Source of the DNA: Fodinibius sp. Rm-B-1B1-1 | Lineage (GTDB): Bacteria; Bacteroidota; Rhodothermia; Balneolales; Balneolaceae | Direction: 5' to 3' | Length of the DNA stretch: 64,000 nt | Assembly: GCF_038594945.1 (NCBI RefSeq) | Contig: NZ_JBCFYD010000002.1 | Location: 372,001-436,000 of the forward strand | Part shown: positions 32,482 to 41,155 of the stretch, piece by piece | Numbering within the stretch: the first letter of the stretch is position 1 | How the letters are laid out: every line of letters begins with the position of its first letter | The notes under the pieces: generated by a model | What the model was told of the DNA's origin: nothing | What the model saw: the letters and a program-made list of their open reading frames with translations, nothing else | Database searches by the model: none | Translations under genes and position numbers: made by a program

Positions 32482-34470
32482 ATGACCGAAGAAGTTAAAC
32501 AAGAACAAAATAACGAAAACCAAGAGCAGGACACAGCTACCGACGAGGTAACTGAAGAAACTGCAGTAGAAACAACTACCGAAGAAGAAGTAAGGGTAGA
32601 GCCGGAAGAAGAGGATATTGCCGTATTTTCTGGCGATTTAGATGACGAAGAAACATTTACATATGAACAATTGCAGGCTGCATCGGAAGATTATACCGAT
32701 GAGGAGTTTCATGAGCTTGCAGATATGTATGAAGACACGCTCAACGAGATTGAGGAAAAAGAAATTGTCACCGGGCGTGTTGTTTCTGTTGATGAAGATT
32801 ATGTTGTCGTTGATATCGGGTTCAAATCCGAAGGGATGGTGCAAACCAATGAGTTTCCTAATGAGGTAGTAGAGGAACTGGAGCCCGGCGATGAAGTTGA
32901 TGTATTTTTAGATCAGGTTGAAGACCAGGAAGGTCAGTTAATTTTATCTCGTCGCAAAGCAGATATTCTGCATGCATGGGAGACGATTGAACGTGCAGCT
33001 GAAACTGGAGAAATTGTTGAAGGTAAGATCCAGCGCCGCATTAAAGGTGGTATGGTTGCCGATATTATGGGTATTGACGCATTCTTGCCTGGGTCACAGA
33101 TTGATGTACGACCTGTTCGCGATTTCGATGCCTATGTTGGCAAGACGATGGAATTCCAGGTTGTTAAGCTGAATATGTCAGCTGAGAACGTGGTTGTTTC
33201 TCACCGTGCACTCATTGAGTCTGATCTCGAAGAACAGCGCGAAGAAATTCTCGAATCTATCGAAGAAGGTCAGGTGCTTGAAGGTATCGTCAAAAATATT
33301 ACTGATTTCGGTGTGTTTATCGATCTTGGTGGTGTCGACGGTCTCTTGCACATTACCGATCTTTCTTGGGGACGTGTTGAACATCCCGAAGAAATCGTTT
33401 CGCTCGATCAGCGACTTAATGTTGCGGTTATCGACTTTGATGAGGAAAGTAAGCGTGTTTCTCTTGGACTTAAGCAGCTACAGCCGCATCCATGGGATGA
33501 AATTGATCTTAAGTATCCTGAAAATATTCAGGTGCAAGGTCGGGTTGTTTCTATCGCTGATTACGGTGCCTTTATTGAGCTCGAAAAAGGTGTTGAAGGA
33601 CTTATCCACATTAGTGAGATGTCATGGACACAGCATATCAAGCACCCATCGCAGTTGGTCAGCAAGGATGATATCATCGACTGTGTTGTGCTAAATGTGA
33701 ACGAGCCCGAGAAGAAAATTTCACTTGGCGTCAAGCAGCTTGAGAAAGATCCTTGGGAAGATATCGATGAGCGTTACCCCGTTGGATCTAAGCACAAGGG
33801 AACAGTTCGCAACCTCACCAACTTTGGTGTGTTTGTTGAGCTCGAGCCCGGTATTGACGGACTCATCCACATTTCTGACTTAAGTTGGACCGAAAAGATC
33901 AACCATCCAAACGAGGTTATTGACAAGGATGAGGAGATCGAAGTAGTTATTCTGGCGATCGATTTCGAAAATCGTCGAATCACACTTGGTCATAAGCAGA
34001 TTGAAGAGAATCCATGGGAGAAATTCGCTGAAGAGTACAGTGGTTCTACCAAGGTTGAAGGTGAAGTATCCAAGACCACCGAAAAGGGTGTGTTTGTGAA
34101 GTTGCCTTATGATCTTGAAGGATTCTTGCCGGCCAGCAAAACAGATACAGATGGTGACCCCGAAGAGAACTTCGAAGAGGGTGATACTATTGAAACGTTT
34201 GTTATTGAGCTGGATGAAACCAATAAGAACATTACGCTCAGCGAACGTGAGCAGGATGTTAAGAAGGCCAAGGAAGCGAAAAAACGTGGAAGTAGTAGTC
34301 AGCAAAAAGAAGAGTCTACTCCTCAAACAGGTACACCTACATTAGGTGAAATGTCTGGTCTTGCCGATCTGAAAAAAGAGATGGCAGATAAAGAGAAAGC
34401 AGCTCGGAACCTTCAAAAGAAAGCCGAAGAGGTTGAAGAGGAAGAAGGTGATGCTGATGAAGAAGAGTAA
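32482..34470 (+). CDS. rpsA: 30S ribosomal protein S1
   Basis: A 662-residue S1 with six S1/OB repeats. Domain starts are near IVTGRVVSVDED (about 96), IVEGKIQRRIKGG (about 180), VLEGIVKNITDFG (about 267), VQGRVVSIADYG (about 352), HKGTVRNLTNFG (about 437) and VEGEVSKTTEKG (about 524). The first 90 residues are a Glu/Thr-rich acidic extension and the tail is also charged, both typical of Bacteroidota S1 and longer than E. coli S1 (557). S1 helps load mRNAs with weak Shine-Dalgarno signals. It ends in a strong terminator. Upstream is cmk. Confidence 0.96.
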   Translation: MTEEVKQEQNNENQEQDTATDEVTEETAVETTTEEEVRVEPEEEDIAVFSGDLDDEETFTYEQLQAASEDYTDEEFHELADMYEDTLNEIEEKEIVTGRVVSVDEDYVVVDIGFKSEGMVQTNEFPNEVVEELEPGDEVDVFLDQVEDQEGQLILSRRKADILHAWETIERAAETGEIVEGKIQRRIKGGMVADIMGIDAFLPGSQIDVRPVRDFDAYVGKTMEFQVVKLNMSAENVVVSHRALIESDLEEQREEILESIEEGQVLEGIVKNITDFGVFIDLGGVDGLLHITDLSWGRVEHPEEIVSLDQRLNVAVIDFDEESKRVSLGLKQLQPHPWDEIDLKYPENIQVQGRVVSIADYGAFIELEKGVEGLIHISEMSWTQHIKHPSQLVSKDDIIDCVVLNVNEPEKKISLGVKQLEKDPWEDIDERYPVGSKHKGTVRNLTNFGVFVELEPGIDGLIHISDLSWTEKINHPNEVIDKDEEIEVVILAIDFENRRITLGHKQIEENPWEKFAEEYSGSTKVEGEVSKTTEKGVFVKLPYDLEGFLPASKTDTDGDPEENFEEGDTIETFVIELDETNKNITLSEREQDVKKAKEAKKRGSSSQQKEESTPQTGTPTLGEMSGLADLKKEMADKEKAARNLQKKAEEVEEEEGDADEEE

Positions 34471-34500
34471 TAACTAAGCTCTTTTACAGTACTTTATAAG

Positions 34501-34530
34501 AAAAGGCTCAGAGGAAACTCTGAGCCTTTT
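34501..34530 (+). terminator. Strong terminator after rpsA
   Basis: Perfect 13-bp stem AAAAGGCTCAGAG/CTCTGAGCCTTTT with a GAAA tetraloop, then CTATTTTTT. Confidence 0.92.
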
Positions 34531-34565
34531 CTATTTTTTATATCCTTTTTTTAAAGTTGTGCGAA

Positions 34566-34820
34566 TTACTTTTCACCCTTGAAGAAAAAGACAACATTTT
34601 TTTCGGGATGCTTACTGCTTTTTACCTTTTCGCCAGTCTCTTTGTTGTAGCTATAAACAACATTTCGCATAGAGTTCAGTTCTGCCTTATCTTCAAAAGA
34701 TACCTCTAATGCTTTGCCACCTGGATTTAGTTGCTGAACGGCCTCAATAAGTGGCTTGTACTTTGAGGAACTTTTTTGGGCGATATCGATATCGGTTCTT
34801 GAGACAAAATTGATGTCCAT
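34566..34820 (-). CDS. Small conserved-looking protein of unknown function
   Basis: An 84-residue, Lys- and Ser-rich soluble protein, not recognised. The frame opens with MDINFVSRTDID, has ALEVSFEDKAELNSMRNVVYSY in the middle (given as ALEVSFED and MRNVVYSYN) and ends KNVVFFFKGEK. There is no signal peptide, cysteine or membrane segment. It is considered real because it has an ATG start, good coding composition, and sits alone between the rpsA terminator and the MoxR gene, 67 bp downstream of the MoxR start side gap on the same strand. Its pattern of alternating strands and short helices suggests a small alpha/beta fold. Confidence 0.6.
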   Translation of the reverse strand: MDINFVSRTDIDIAQKSSSKYKPLIEAVQQLNPGGKALEVSFEDKAELNSMRNVVYSYNKETGEKVKSSKHPEKNVVFFFKGEK

Positions 34821-34887
34821 AAAATCGTTTATTTTTCAAATTACTACTCACTCATGAAAGCTTGGAAGTGATAACTGATAGAGGTCA

Positions 34888-35904
34888 TTATGGAACTTGA
34901 ACAGTTGACATAATTTTGTCGATGATATCTTCTGAAGTGATGTTTTCGGCTTCGGCTTCAAATGTTGGAATAATACGATGGCGTAAAACATCCATAGCAA
35001 TAATTCGAACATCCTCGGGTGTAACATAGGCCCGGTGTTCCATAAAGGCATGTGCTCGAGCTGCTAAATTTAGGTTGATAGATGCTCGGGGAGAGGCTCC
35101 GAAGTTAATCAACTCAGAAAGATCATTAAGATTATATTTTGCAGGGTTTCGTGTGGCAAAAACTAAATCTATAATATATTGCTCAACCTTTTCATCAATA
35201 TAGATATCGTTAATTACATTGCGAGCCTCCAAGACTTTTTGGGTAGTAATCACCGGCTTTAACTCTTCTTTAGCTCCGGTCTTAGCCATACGCCGCATGA
35301 TTTCGAGCTCTTCTTCTTCATTGGGATAATCAATTTTAATTTTCATCATAAATCGATCGACCTGTGCTTCTGGCAGGGGATAGGTACCTTCCTGTTCGAC
35401 AGGATTTTGGGTAGCCAGGGCTAAGAAGGGGTCATCAAGGGAGAAGGTCTCCTCACCAATTGTTACTTGTTGTTCCTGCATAGCTTCTAAAAGGGCACTT
35501 TGTACCTTGGCAGGCGATCGATTTATTTCATCAGCCAAGATAATATTTGCAAAAATAGGTCCTTTTTTTACTGTAAACTCTGCTTCTTTTTGATTGTAAA
35601 TTAATGTACCAATCAAATCCGCAGGTAATAAATCGGGGGTAAACTGGAGACGCTGAAACTTGGTATCAATAACTTTTGCCAATGAAGAGACGGTGAGTGT
35701 TTTGGCAAGTCCGGGCACTCCTTCCAACAATACATGACCATCTGCCAGTAAGCCAATCAGAAGTCGATCAATCATATAGCGCTGACCAACAATTACTTTA
35801 TCTAACTCCGAATAAATATCGTCAATAAACGCACTGGCTTCTTCAATTTCTGTGCTTAACTTTTCCATATCCACAGAATCTACCGAGGAGGTATTGTTGC
35901 TCAT
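34888..35904 (-). CDS. MoxR-family AAA ATPase
   Basis: A 338-residue AAA+ ATPase of the MoxR group, chaperones that assemble or activate partner complexes, often together with VWA-domain proteins. Walker A is GVPGLAKT (about residues 60-67), Walker B is ILADEINRSPAK, and sensor sequences ATQNPVEQEGTYPLPEAQ and GASPRA follow. In Bacteroidota the usual downstream genes are a DUF58 protein and BatA/BatB; none is present here, but a lone BatA-like VWA gene is at 12.5 kb. A TAACTTTG element lies 70 bp upstream. The genes may still act together across the distance. Confidence 0.92.
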   Translation of the reverse strand: MSNNTSSVDSVDMEKLSTEIEEASAFIDDIYSELDKVIVGQRYMIDRLLIGLLADGHVLLEGVPGLAKTLTVSSLAKVIDTKFQRLQFTPDLLPADLIGTLIYNQKEAEFTVKKGPIFANIILADEINRSPAKVQSALLEAMQEQQVTIGEETFSLDDPFLALATQNPVEQEGTYPLPEAQVDRFMMKIKIDYPNEEEELEIMRRMAKTGAKEELKPVITTQKVLEARNVINDIYIDEKVEQYIIDLVFATRNPAKYNLNDLSELINFGASPRASINLNLAARAHAFMEHRAYVTPEDVRIIAMDVLRHRIIPTFEAEAENITSEDIIDKIMSTVQVP

Positions 35905-35973
35905 ATCTAAATAATTATTACAAATTGAAGTTTAGTTTGAATAAGCCTTGGTAAAGACTCGGTTTTGAATGAA

Positions 35974-35981
35974 CAAAGTTA
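35974..35981 (-). promoter_or_regulatory. Candidate -7 element of the MoxR gene
   Basis: TAACTTTG on the minus strand, 70 bp before the start; no good -33 element was identified. Confidence 0.4.
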
Positions 35982-36120
35982 ATAAATGGAAATTACAGAT
36001 TCTTTTCTATTTGATTTCAAATAAAAAATAGTGAGCGCCTATTTAAAGACAGGCAAAGATACCAAGGTTATGTTAACCAAATTTACAACCATACGGCAAT
36101 GGTATATTTCCACAATTTTA

Positions 36121-36152
36121 GTTGATGAGGTTTTTAAATTTATCTACCTTTG
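36121..36152 (+). promoter_or_regulatory. Promoter of the nuoJ operon
   Basis: GTTG (36121-36124), 20-nt spacer, TACCTTTG (36145-36152), a close match to the Bacteroidota -33/-7 consensus, 26 bp before the nuoJ ATG. It shows that the operon begins with nuoJ. Confidence 0.65.
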
Positions 36153-36177
36153 AAGCCACAAAAATAAACAGATCGAT

Positions 36178-36699
36178 ATGATAACTTATTTCTTTATTTT
36201 CTTAGCGGTGTTAGCAGTTGCATCTGCTTTAGCAATGGTAATTAGTAAGAATACTGTTAACAGTGCTCTTTTCTTAGTCTTAAATATGGTGTCTTTAGCA
36301 GGATTGTTTTTGCTGTTAAAAGCACAATTTTTAGCTGTTATTCAGATTCTGGTTTATGCCGGGGCTATAATGGTACTGTTTTTATTTGTGATTATGCTTT
36401 TAAACGTGCAGGATGAAGAAAGCTTGTTTAACAAGTTTCGACTGAAGTATTTTGTGGCTTTTCTACTCGGAGTAGGAGTATTTTCACAAATCTTGTATAG
36501 CTTGGGAAGTTTTACCGATACGCTACCTACCGTTTCATCTGATATGGCCTATGTAGGTACGGTTGAGGCCGTAGGTGATGTACTCTTTACCGAATATCTT
36601 TTACCATTTGAATTAACCGCAATTTTATTGACAGCTGCTGTCGTTGGAGCATTAATTGTGGCACAACACAAAGTTAAATCTGGGGCAACGAATGATTAG
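36178..36699 (+). CDS. nuoJ: NADH-quinone oxidoreductase subunit J
   Basis: A 173-residue membrane subunit of complex I with five predicted helices, in the proton-translocating arm. The family pattern [20 protein letters not shown] followed by [18 protein letters not shown] (shown as LNMVSLAGL and [10 protein letters not shown]) is clear, and it ends with a last helix [13 protein letters not shown]. The stop codon overlaps the nuoK start by 8 bp. nuoA to nuoI are not upstream; a promoter and a divergent MoxR gene are there instead. Confidence 0.95.
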   Translation: MITYFFIFLAVLAVASALAMVISKNTVNSALFLVLNMVSLAGLFLLLKAQFLAVIQILVYAGAIMVLFLFVIMLLNVQDEESLFNKFRLKYFVAFLLGVGVFSQILYSLGSFTDTLPTVSSDMAYVGTVEAVGDVLFTEYLLPFELTAILLTAAVVGALIVAQHKVKSGATND

Positions 36700-36994
36700 T
36701 ATTGATTGGTTTTTAGCGCTAAGCGCTCTGCTTTTTTGTATTGGGATTATAGGCGTGCTAATTCGGAAGAATGCCATTGTGATTTTTATGTGCGTTGAAC
36801 TTATGTTGAATGCCGTAAATCTTTCACTTATTTCTTTTAGTAGTCACTATGGTAATATTGACGGGCAAATATTGGTTTTTTTCTCACTTGCCGTAGCCGC
36901 TGCCGAAGCGGTAGTTGGCTTAGCAATTATTATTGCCATATTCCGTAATAATCTATCGGTAGATATTAATAAAGTAAGTTTATTACGTTGGTAG
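36692..36994 (+). CDS. nuoK: NADH-quinone oxidoreductase subunit K
   Basis: A 100-residue, three-helix membrane subunit of complex I. The conserved glutamate motif is in [15 protein letters not shown] and the second in [11 protein letters not shown], both needed for proton transfer in the family. I start at the ATG at 36692, which gives the standard length and overlaps the end of nuoJ (ATGATTAG), with GGGG 7 bp upstream. A longer frame from TTG at 36656 would add 12 polar residues without homology. Confidence 0.95.
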   Translation: MISIDWFLALSALLFCIGIIGVLIRKNAIVIFMCVELMLNAVNLSLISFSSHYGNIDGQILVFFSLAVAAAEAVVGLAIIIAIFRNNLSVDINKVSLLRW

Positions 36995-37017
36995 AAGCTG
37001 CTTGTCTTATTAAGTAG

Positions 37018-37050
37018 AAAAAAGGCTCTCTATTTGGGAGTCTTTTTCTA
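37018..37050 (+). terminator. Possible partial terminator between nuoK and nuoL
   Basis: AAAAAGGCTC and GGAGTCTTTTT form an imperfect stem followed by CTATTTAT, then a new promoter. It may reduce read-through into nuoL. Confidence 0.5.
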
Positions 37051-37083
37051 TTTATATAATGGGTCTAAACAGCAATTCTACCC

Positions 37084-37113
37084 TTTACCTTCACTTACTT
37101 TTTTGTATCTTTG
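37084..37113 (+). promoter_or_regulatory. Candidate internal promoter before nuoL
   Basis: TTTA (37084-37087), 18-nt spacer, TATCTTTG (37106-37113). With the hairpin upstream it suggests that nuoLM-PCD-nuoN can be transcribed separately. Confidence 0.5.
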
Positions 37114-37206
37114 CCACTTGTGAATTTACCCTTGTTAATGCATGGGGTGTTGGCTACATTTGGGCCGAAAAATTTATATGGATACAAATCTGAAATATCT
37201 TTTTTA

Positions 37207-39228
37207 ATGGATTCTGCTACTACGCTTACAAGTCTGATTATACTTTTGCCCCTGTTGGGTTTTCTTGTTAATGGACTTTGGGGATTAAGCTCAAAATCCT
37301 TTCGTCAGCGCAAGTCACTTATAGGAAGTATTGCCAATCTTACGGTTTTTATTCCTTTTGCTATTGCGGTCTACTTTTTTATGAATATGGGACAGAATGC
37401 TGAGCCTATTATTGCTGAGTTATTTACCTGGATTGAGGTTGGTAGCTTTAGCGTTGATATTGCGTATCAGATTGACCAGTTATCGATTTTGATGACTCTC
37501 GTGGTTACCGGGGTCGGATTTTTAATCCACATGTATTCAATCGGATATATGTGGCATGATGAAGGATACTGGAAGTTTTTTGCGTATCTAAACCTCTTCA
37601 TCTTCGCAATGCTCAACCTCGTGTTGGCCGATAACCTGTTGCTACTCTTTTTAGGATGGGAGGGAGTAGGTCTTTGTTCTTATCTCTTGATCGGTTTTTG
37701 GTATACCGACATGGCGAATTCCGCAGCCGGTAGTAAAGCATTTTGGTATAATCGAGTGGGTGACTTTGCCTTTTTAGTTGCGATGTTTTTGACTTTCCAG
37801 CACGTGGGCAGTTTGGATTTTGATAACATCCTTTCGAGTCTTGATGCCATTCCCGCTGATGACAAGTTTTGGATTGGGTTGCTGGTCTTTATTGGCGCTA
37901 CCGGGAAAAGTGCGCAGATTCCATTATTTGTATGGTTACCTGATGCGATGGCTGGCCCCACTTCTGTATCCGCATTAATTCACGCGGCTACCATGGTAAC
38001 ATCGGGTATTTATTTGATTTCCCGTTTGTCGCCGATGTTTGTGATGTCGCCGGAAGTAATGATGATTATTGCAGTAATTGGTGCGTTAACAGCAATTGTT
38101 GCTGCAACTATTGCTCTCACGCAAAATGATATTAAGCGCGTTCTTGCGTATTCAACGGTATCGCAGTTGGGATATATGTTTCTTGCGTTGGGATCGGGTG
38201 CTTTTACGGCTGCGATGTTCCATGTTGTTACGCACGCATTTTTTAAGGCGCTGCTTTTTCTTGGTTCCGGATCGGTTATTCATGCGATGGAACATGTTGA
38301 GCATGACTTGCAGGAAGAGGGAAAGGATGTGCATTTCGATCCGCAGGATATGCGATTTATGGGCGGGCTCAAGGAGTATATGCCCTCAACCTATAAGACT
38401 TTTTTAATAGCGACTATTGCTATTGCCGGTATCCCACCTCTGGCTGGATTCTTTTCCAAGGATGAGATTTTAGCCTTTACCTTCAATGCCGGCATGGGAG
38501 AATTTGCTGGATCTCTTTATATCTTCTTGTGGGTTATTGGGATTATCACAGCATTTTTGACGGCTTTTTATATGTTCCGTCTAACATTTGGAACATTTAA
38601 TGGTAGTTTTAAGCTGCCTGAGAAAATTAGTGAAGCAGCGGGCGCTGAAAAACATCTACATGAAAGCCCTAAGTCAATGACTATCCCACTCTGGACATTA
38701 GGAGGACTATCGGTTGTAGGTGGATTTTTAGGAGTACCCAATTTCTTGTTATCGACCTTTACACACCAAGAAGAACATATTAACCTGCTGCATAACTGGT
38801 TGTATAATGTGACGGCCGATTATGAATTGGCATTATCTCATTCTATAGAATGGATTTTAATGACCGTTTCAATAATAGTAGCTGTGGGTGGTGTATATAT
38901 CGCTTATCGCATGTACGGGAGCGGGGCTACAGAAGAATCTGATGCTAAACTGTCCGATCGATTTGGTGCACTCTACGAGACTTGGAGTGAAAAGTATAAT
39001 CTGGATGAATTCTACGAAGGTATCGTGGTGCATCCGATAGTACGTGGGTCAGAAAAAGGACTTGCGAAATTTGATATGAAAATTGTAGATGGCGTCGTCA
39101 ATACGGTTGGCGGGGTTGTCCGGCTTTTCGGAAGTGTTTTCCGATATATTCAAACCGGCGTTACCAGTAGCTATGCATTGGCATTGGTGTTAGGTGTTAT
39201 TCTTGTACTAAGTATGTTGATCCTGTAA
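37207..39228 (+). CDS. nuoL: NADH-quinone oxidoreductase subunit L
   Basis: A 673-residue antiporter-like subunit of complex I, the distal one with the long lateral helix. Motifs are LLPLLGFLVNGLWG at the start, WEGVGLCSYLLIGFW (key Glu), the LPDAMAGPTSVSALIHAATMV region, and QNDIKRVLAYSTVSQLGYM (key Lys). The C-terminal helix FRYIQTGVTSSYALALVLG is the anchor of the lateral arm. I chose the ATG at 37207 because the longer frame starts with TTG at 37111, inside a -7 promoter element, and its extra residues have no homology. It is followed by nuoM 13 bp later. Confidence 0.93.
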   Translation: MDSATTLTSLIILLPLLGFLVNGLWGLSSKSFRQRKSLIGSIANLTVFIPFAIAVYFFMNMGQNAEPIIAELFTWIEVGSFSVDIAYQIDQLSILMTLVVTGVGFLIHMYSIGYMWHDEGYWKFFAYLNLFIFAMLNLVLADNLLLLFLGWEGVGLCSYLLIGFWYTDMANSAAGSKAFWYNRVGDFAFLVAMFLTFQHVGSLDFDNILSSLDAIPADDKFWIGLLVFIGATGKSAQIPLFVWLPDAMAGPTSVSALIHAATMVTSGIYLISRLSPMFVMSPEVMMIIAVIGALTAIVAATIALTQNDIKRVLAYSTVSQLGYMFLALGSGAFTAAMFHVVTHAFFKALLFLGSGSVIHAMEHVEHDLQEEGKDVHFDPQDMRFMGGLKEYMPSTYKTFLIATIAIAGIPPLAGFFSKDEILAFTFNAGMGEFAGSLYIFLWVIGIITAFLTAFYMFRLTFGTFNGSFKLPEKISEAAGAEKHLHESPKSMTIPLWTLGGLSVVGGFLGVPNFLLSTFTHQEEHINLLHNWLYNVTADYELALSHSIEWILMTVSIIVAVGGVYIAYRMYGSGATEESDAKLSDRFGALYETWSEKYNLDEFYEGIVVHPIVRGSEKGLAKFDMKIVDGVVNTVGGVVRLFGSVFRYIQTGVTSSYALALVLGVILVLSMLIL

Positions 39229-39241
39229 AAAAGAATTAATA

Positions 39242-40855
39242 ATGGAGTTACTTTTAAATTTAGTTATATATTTACCGCTTTTAGGAATCGCTGGAATTCT
39301 GGCGGTCCGTAATGATCAAGCTACAAAATGGATTAGCCTTATCATTACTGGGGCTACCTTTGTGTTATCATTACCACTACTGTTTAATTTTGATGTTGCC
39401 AATTCTGGGACCGTACAATATTTGACTGAGGGTAGTAGCATTATTGCAGGCTATGATATAAAGTACCTCCTTGGTCTCGATGGTTTGAGTTTGCTACTAT
39501 TTATGCTCACCACTCTGATGGGACCCATTGTTATTCTATCATCCTGGGATTCTGTTAAGAAGCACTTGGCAGGATACTATTCCATGCTCTTGCTTCTGCA
39601 AACGGCCTCAATGGGGGTTTTTGCTTCCTTAGATCTAATCGTTTTCTATGTTTTCTTTGAGCTCTCACTCATTCCCATGTATTTTCTCATCGGAATTTGG
39701 GGTGGAAAGAACCGTATTCACGCAACGGTTAAGTTTTTTGTTTACACTCTTGTTGGTTCTCTTATCATGTTGGTGGGATTAATTTATACGGGATACGATG
39801 CCGGGGCAGTAATCGACGGGTTCCGATTTACAACAGATTGGAGGTTTTTATCCAGCGAAGCCTATCAAATTGGATTGGTTGAACAAACGTATCTGTTTTT
39901 GTCATTTGCGTTAGCATTCTGTATTAAGGTGCCATTATTTCCATTCCACACTTGGTTGCCTTATGCACACACCGAAGCACCGACAGCTGGGTCGGTAGTA
40001 TTAGCAGCAATTATGCTTAAAATGGGTACCTATGGATTGCTTCGCATTTGTCTGCCGCTTTTCCCTAATGCCTTTACTGAGTTTGCACCATATTTTGCCA
40101 CATTAGCTGTAATAGGTATTATTTACGGTGCGCTTGTGGCGATGGTGCAGAAGGATATTAAAAAGCTTGTTGCCTATTCTTCCGTTAGTCACTTGGGTTT
40201 TGTGGTATTGGGATTGTTTGCCTTCAATACCATTGCAGTTCAGGGAGCCCTAATTCAGATGGTAAATCACGGACTCTCAACAGGGGCGTTATTTTTAATT
40301 GTTGGGATGATTTACGACCGTACGCATACCCGCCAGATTAAAGATTACGGTGGAATTGCTAAAGTAGTACCGGTGTTTGCCGTTATGTTTATGATTGCTA
40401 CACTGGCGTCTATTGGCTTGCCGGGGTTAAACGGTTTTATTGGAGAATTTTTGATTTTAAATGGAACATTCAGCTCTGAAATTTTACCCGAAAATGCATT
40501 TGTAGTATTTGCTGCACTGGGGGTTATCTTGGCAGCTGTTTATATGTTATGGATGTACCAACGGGTGATGTTTGGACCGATGAAGCATGAGAAGAATGAA
40601 AAGCTGGTAGACCTAAATGCTCGTGAAATTGGGCTGTTGGTTCCGCTGGTAATTTTTATGATTTGGATTGGTATCCGTCCCACTGACTTCACCCAATATT
40701 CTGAAGTGCAAGTGCAGGAACTCTTGGAATCATCAAATGAAAAGCGGATGGCAATTAAACAATCAGCAAATACCGAAGACTTGCCACAATGGGCTTCAAC
40801 CTTGTATGATGTTGATGTTACCGATGAATTAGCATCGCAAATTAAAAACAATTAG
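39242..40855 (+). CDS. nuoM: NADH-quinone oxidoreductase subunit M
   Basis: A 537-residue antiporter-like proton pump subunit of complex I. The conserved glutamate is in VFYVFFELSLIPMYFLIGIWGG (given as FFELSLIP), lysines in the LKMGTYGLLRICLP and VQKDIKKLVAYSSVSHLG regions, and GLPGLNGFIGEFLIL later on. The length is slightly above average because of a polar C-terminal tail of about 50 residues with the SNEKRMAIKQSANTED stretch. A pterin carbinolamine dehydratase gene starts 4 bp after the stop. Confidence 0.95.
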   Translation: MELLLNLVIYLPLLGIAGILAVRNDQATKWISLIITGATFVLSLPLLFNFDVANSGTVQYLTEGSSIIAGYDIKYLLGLDGLSLLLFMLTTLMGPIVILSSWDSVKKHLAGYYSMLLLLQTASMGVFASLDLIVFYVFFELSLIPMYFLIGIWGGKNRIHATVKFFVYTLVGSLIMLVGLIYTGYDAGAVIDGFRFTTDWRFLSSEAYQIGLVEQTYLFLSFALAFCIKVPLFPFHTWLPYAHTEAPTAGSVVLAAIMLKMGTYGLLRICLPLFPNAFTEFAPYFATLAVIGIIYGALVAMVQKDIKKLVAYSSVSHLGFVVLGLFAFNTIAVQGALIQMVNHGLSTGALFLIVGMIYDRTHTRQIKDYGGIAKVVPVFAVMFMIATLASIGLPGLNGFIGEFLILNGTFSSEILPENAFVVFAALGVILAAVYMLWMYQRVMFGPMKHEKNEKLVDLNAREIGLLVPLVIFMIWIGIRPTDFTQYSEVQVQELLESSNEKRMAIKQSANTEDLPQWASTLYDVDVTDELASQIKNN

Positions 40856-40859
40856 TACA

Positions 40860-41150
40860 ATGGCTGAACCACTCTCAGATAGTAAAATTTCTGAATTACT
40901 TTCCGATCTACCTGGTTGGGAACACGAGGATGATAAGCTGAGCAAAGAGTTTGGATTCGATAATTTTCGTGATGCCATAGCTTTTATTAATCGGATTGCC
41001 TTTGAAGCTGAAGAACAGGTTCATCATCCCGAGATTTTTAATGTCTACAATACGGTCAATATTTCGCTAAGCACGCATGATGCAGGTGGAAAAGTGACCG
41101 AAAAAGATGTTAAGCTTGCTAAGAAAATTGAGACACTGTATAACAATTAA
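40860..41150 (+). CDS. 4a-hydroxytetrahydrobiopterin dehydratase (PCD/DCoH)
   Basis: A 96-residue pterin-4a-carbinolamine dehydratase, which removes water from 4a-hydroxytetrahydropterin made by aromatic amino acid hydroxylases so that the cofactor can be reduced again. The full family motif is present: Glu51-x3-His55-His56-Pro57, Tyr63, His73, Asp83 (EEQVHHPEIFNVYN, STHDAGG). The gene sits inside the complex I operon, 4 bp after nuoM and 5 bp before nuoN, so it is translated from the same mRNA. No hydroxylase gene is in the window. Family assignment is firm; the link to complex I may be only regulatory. Confidence 0.93.
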   Translation: MAEPLSDSKISELLSDLPGWEHEDDKLSKEFGFDNFRDAIAFINRIAFEAEEQVHHPEIFNVYNTVNISLSTHDAGGKVTEKDVKLAKKIETLYNN

Positions 41151-41155
41151 GTTGC

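Noticed and set aside
37111-37206. NuoL start at TTG 37111
   Set aside because: The TTG is part of the TATCTTTG promoter element and the extra residues have no NuoL character.
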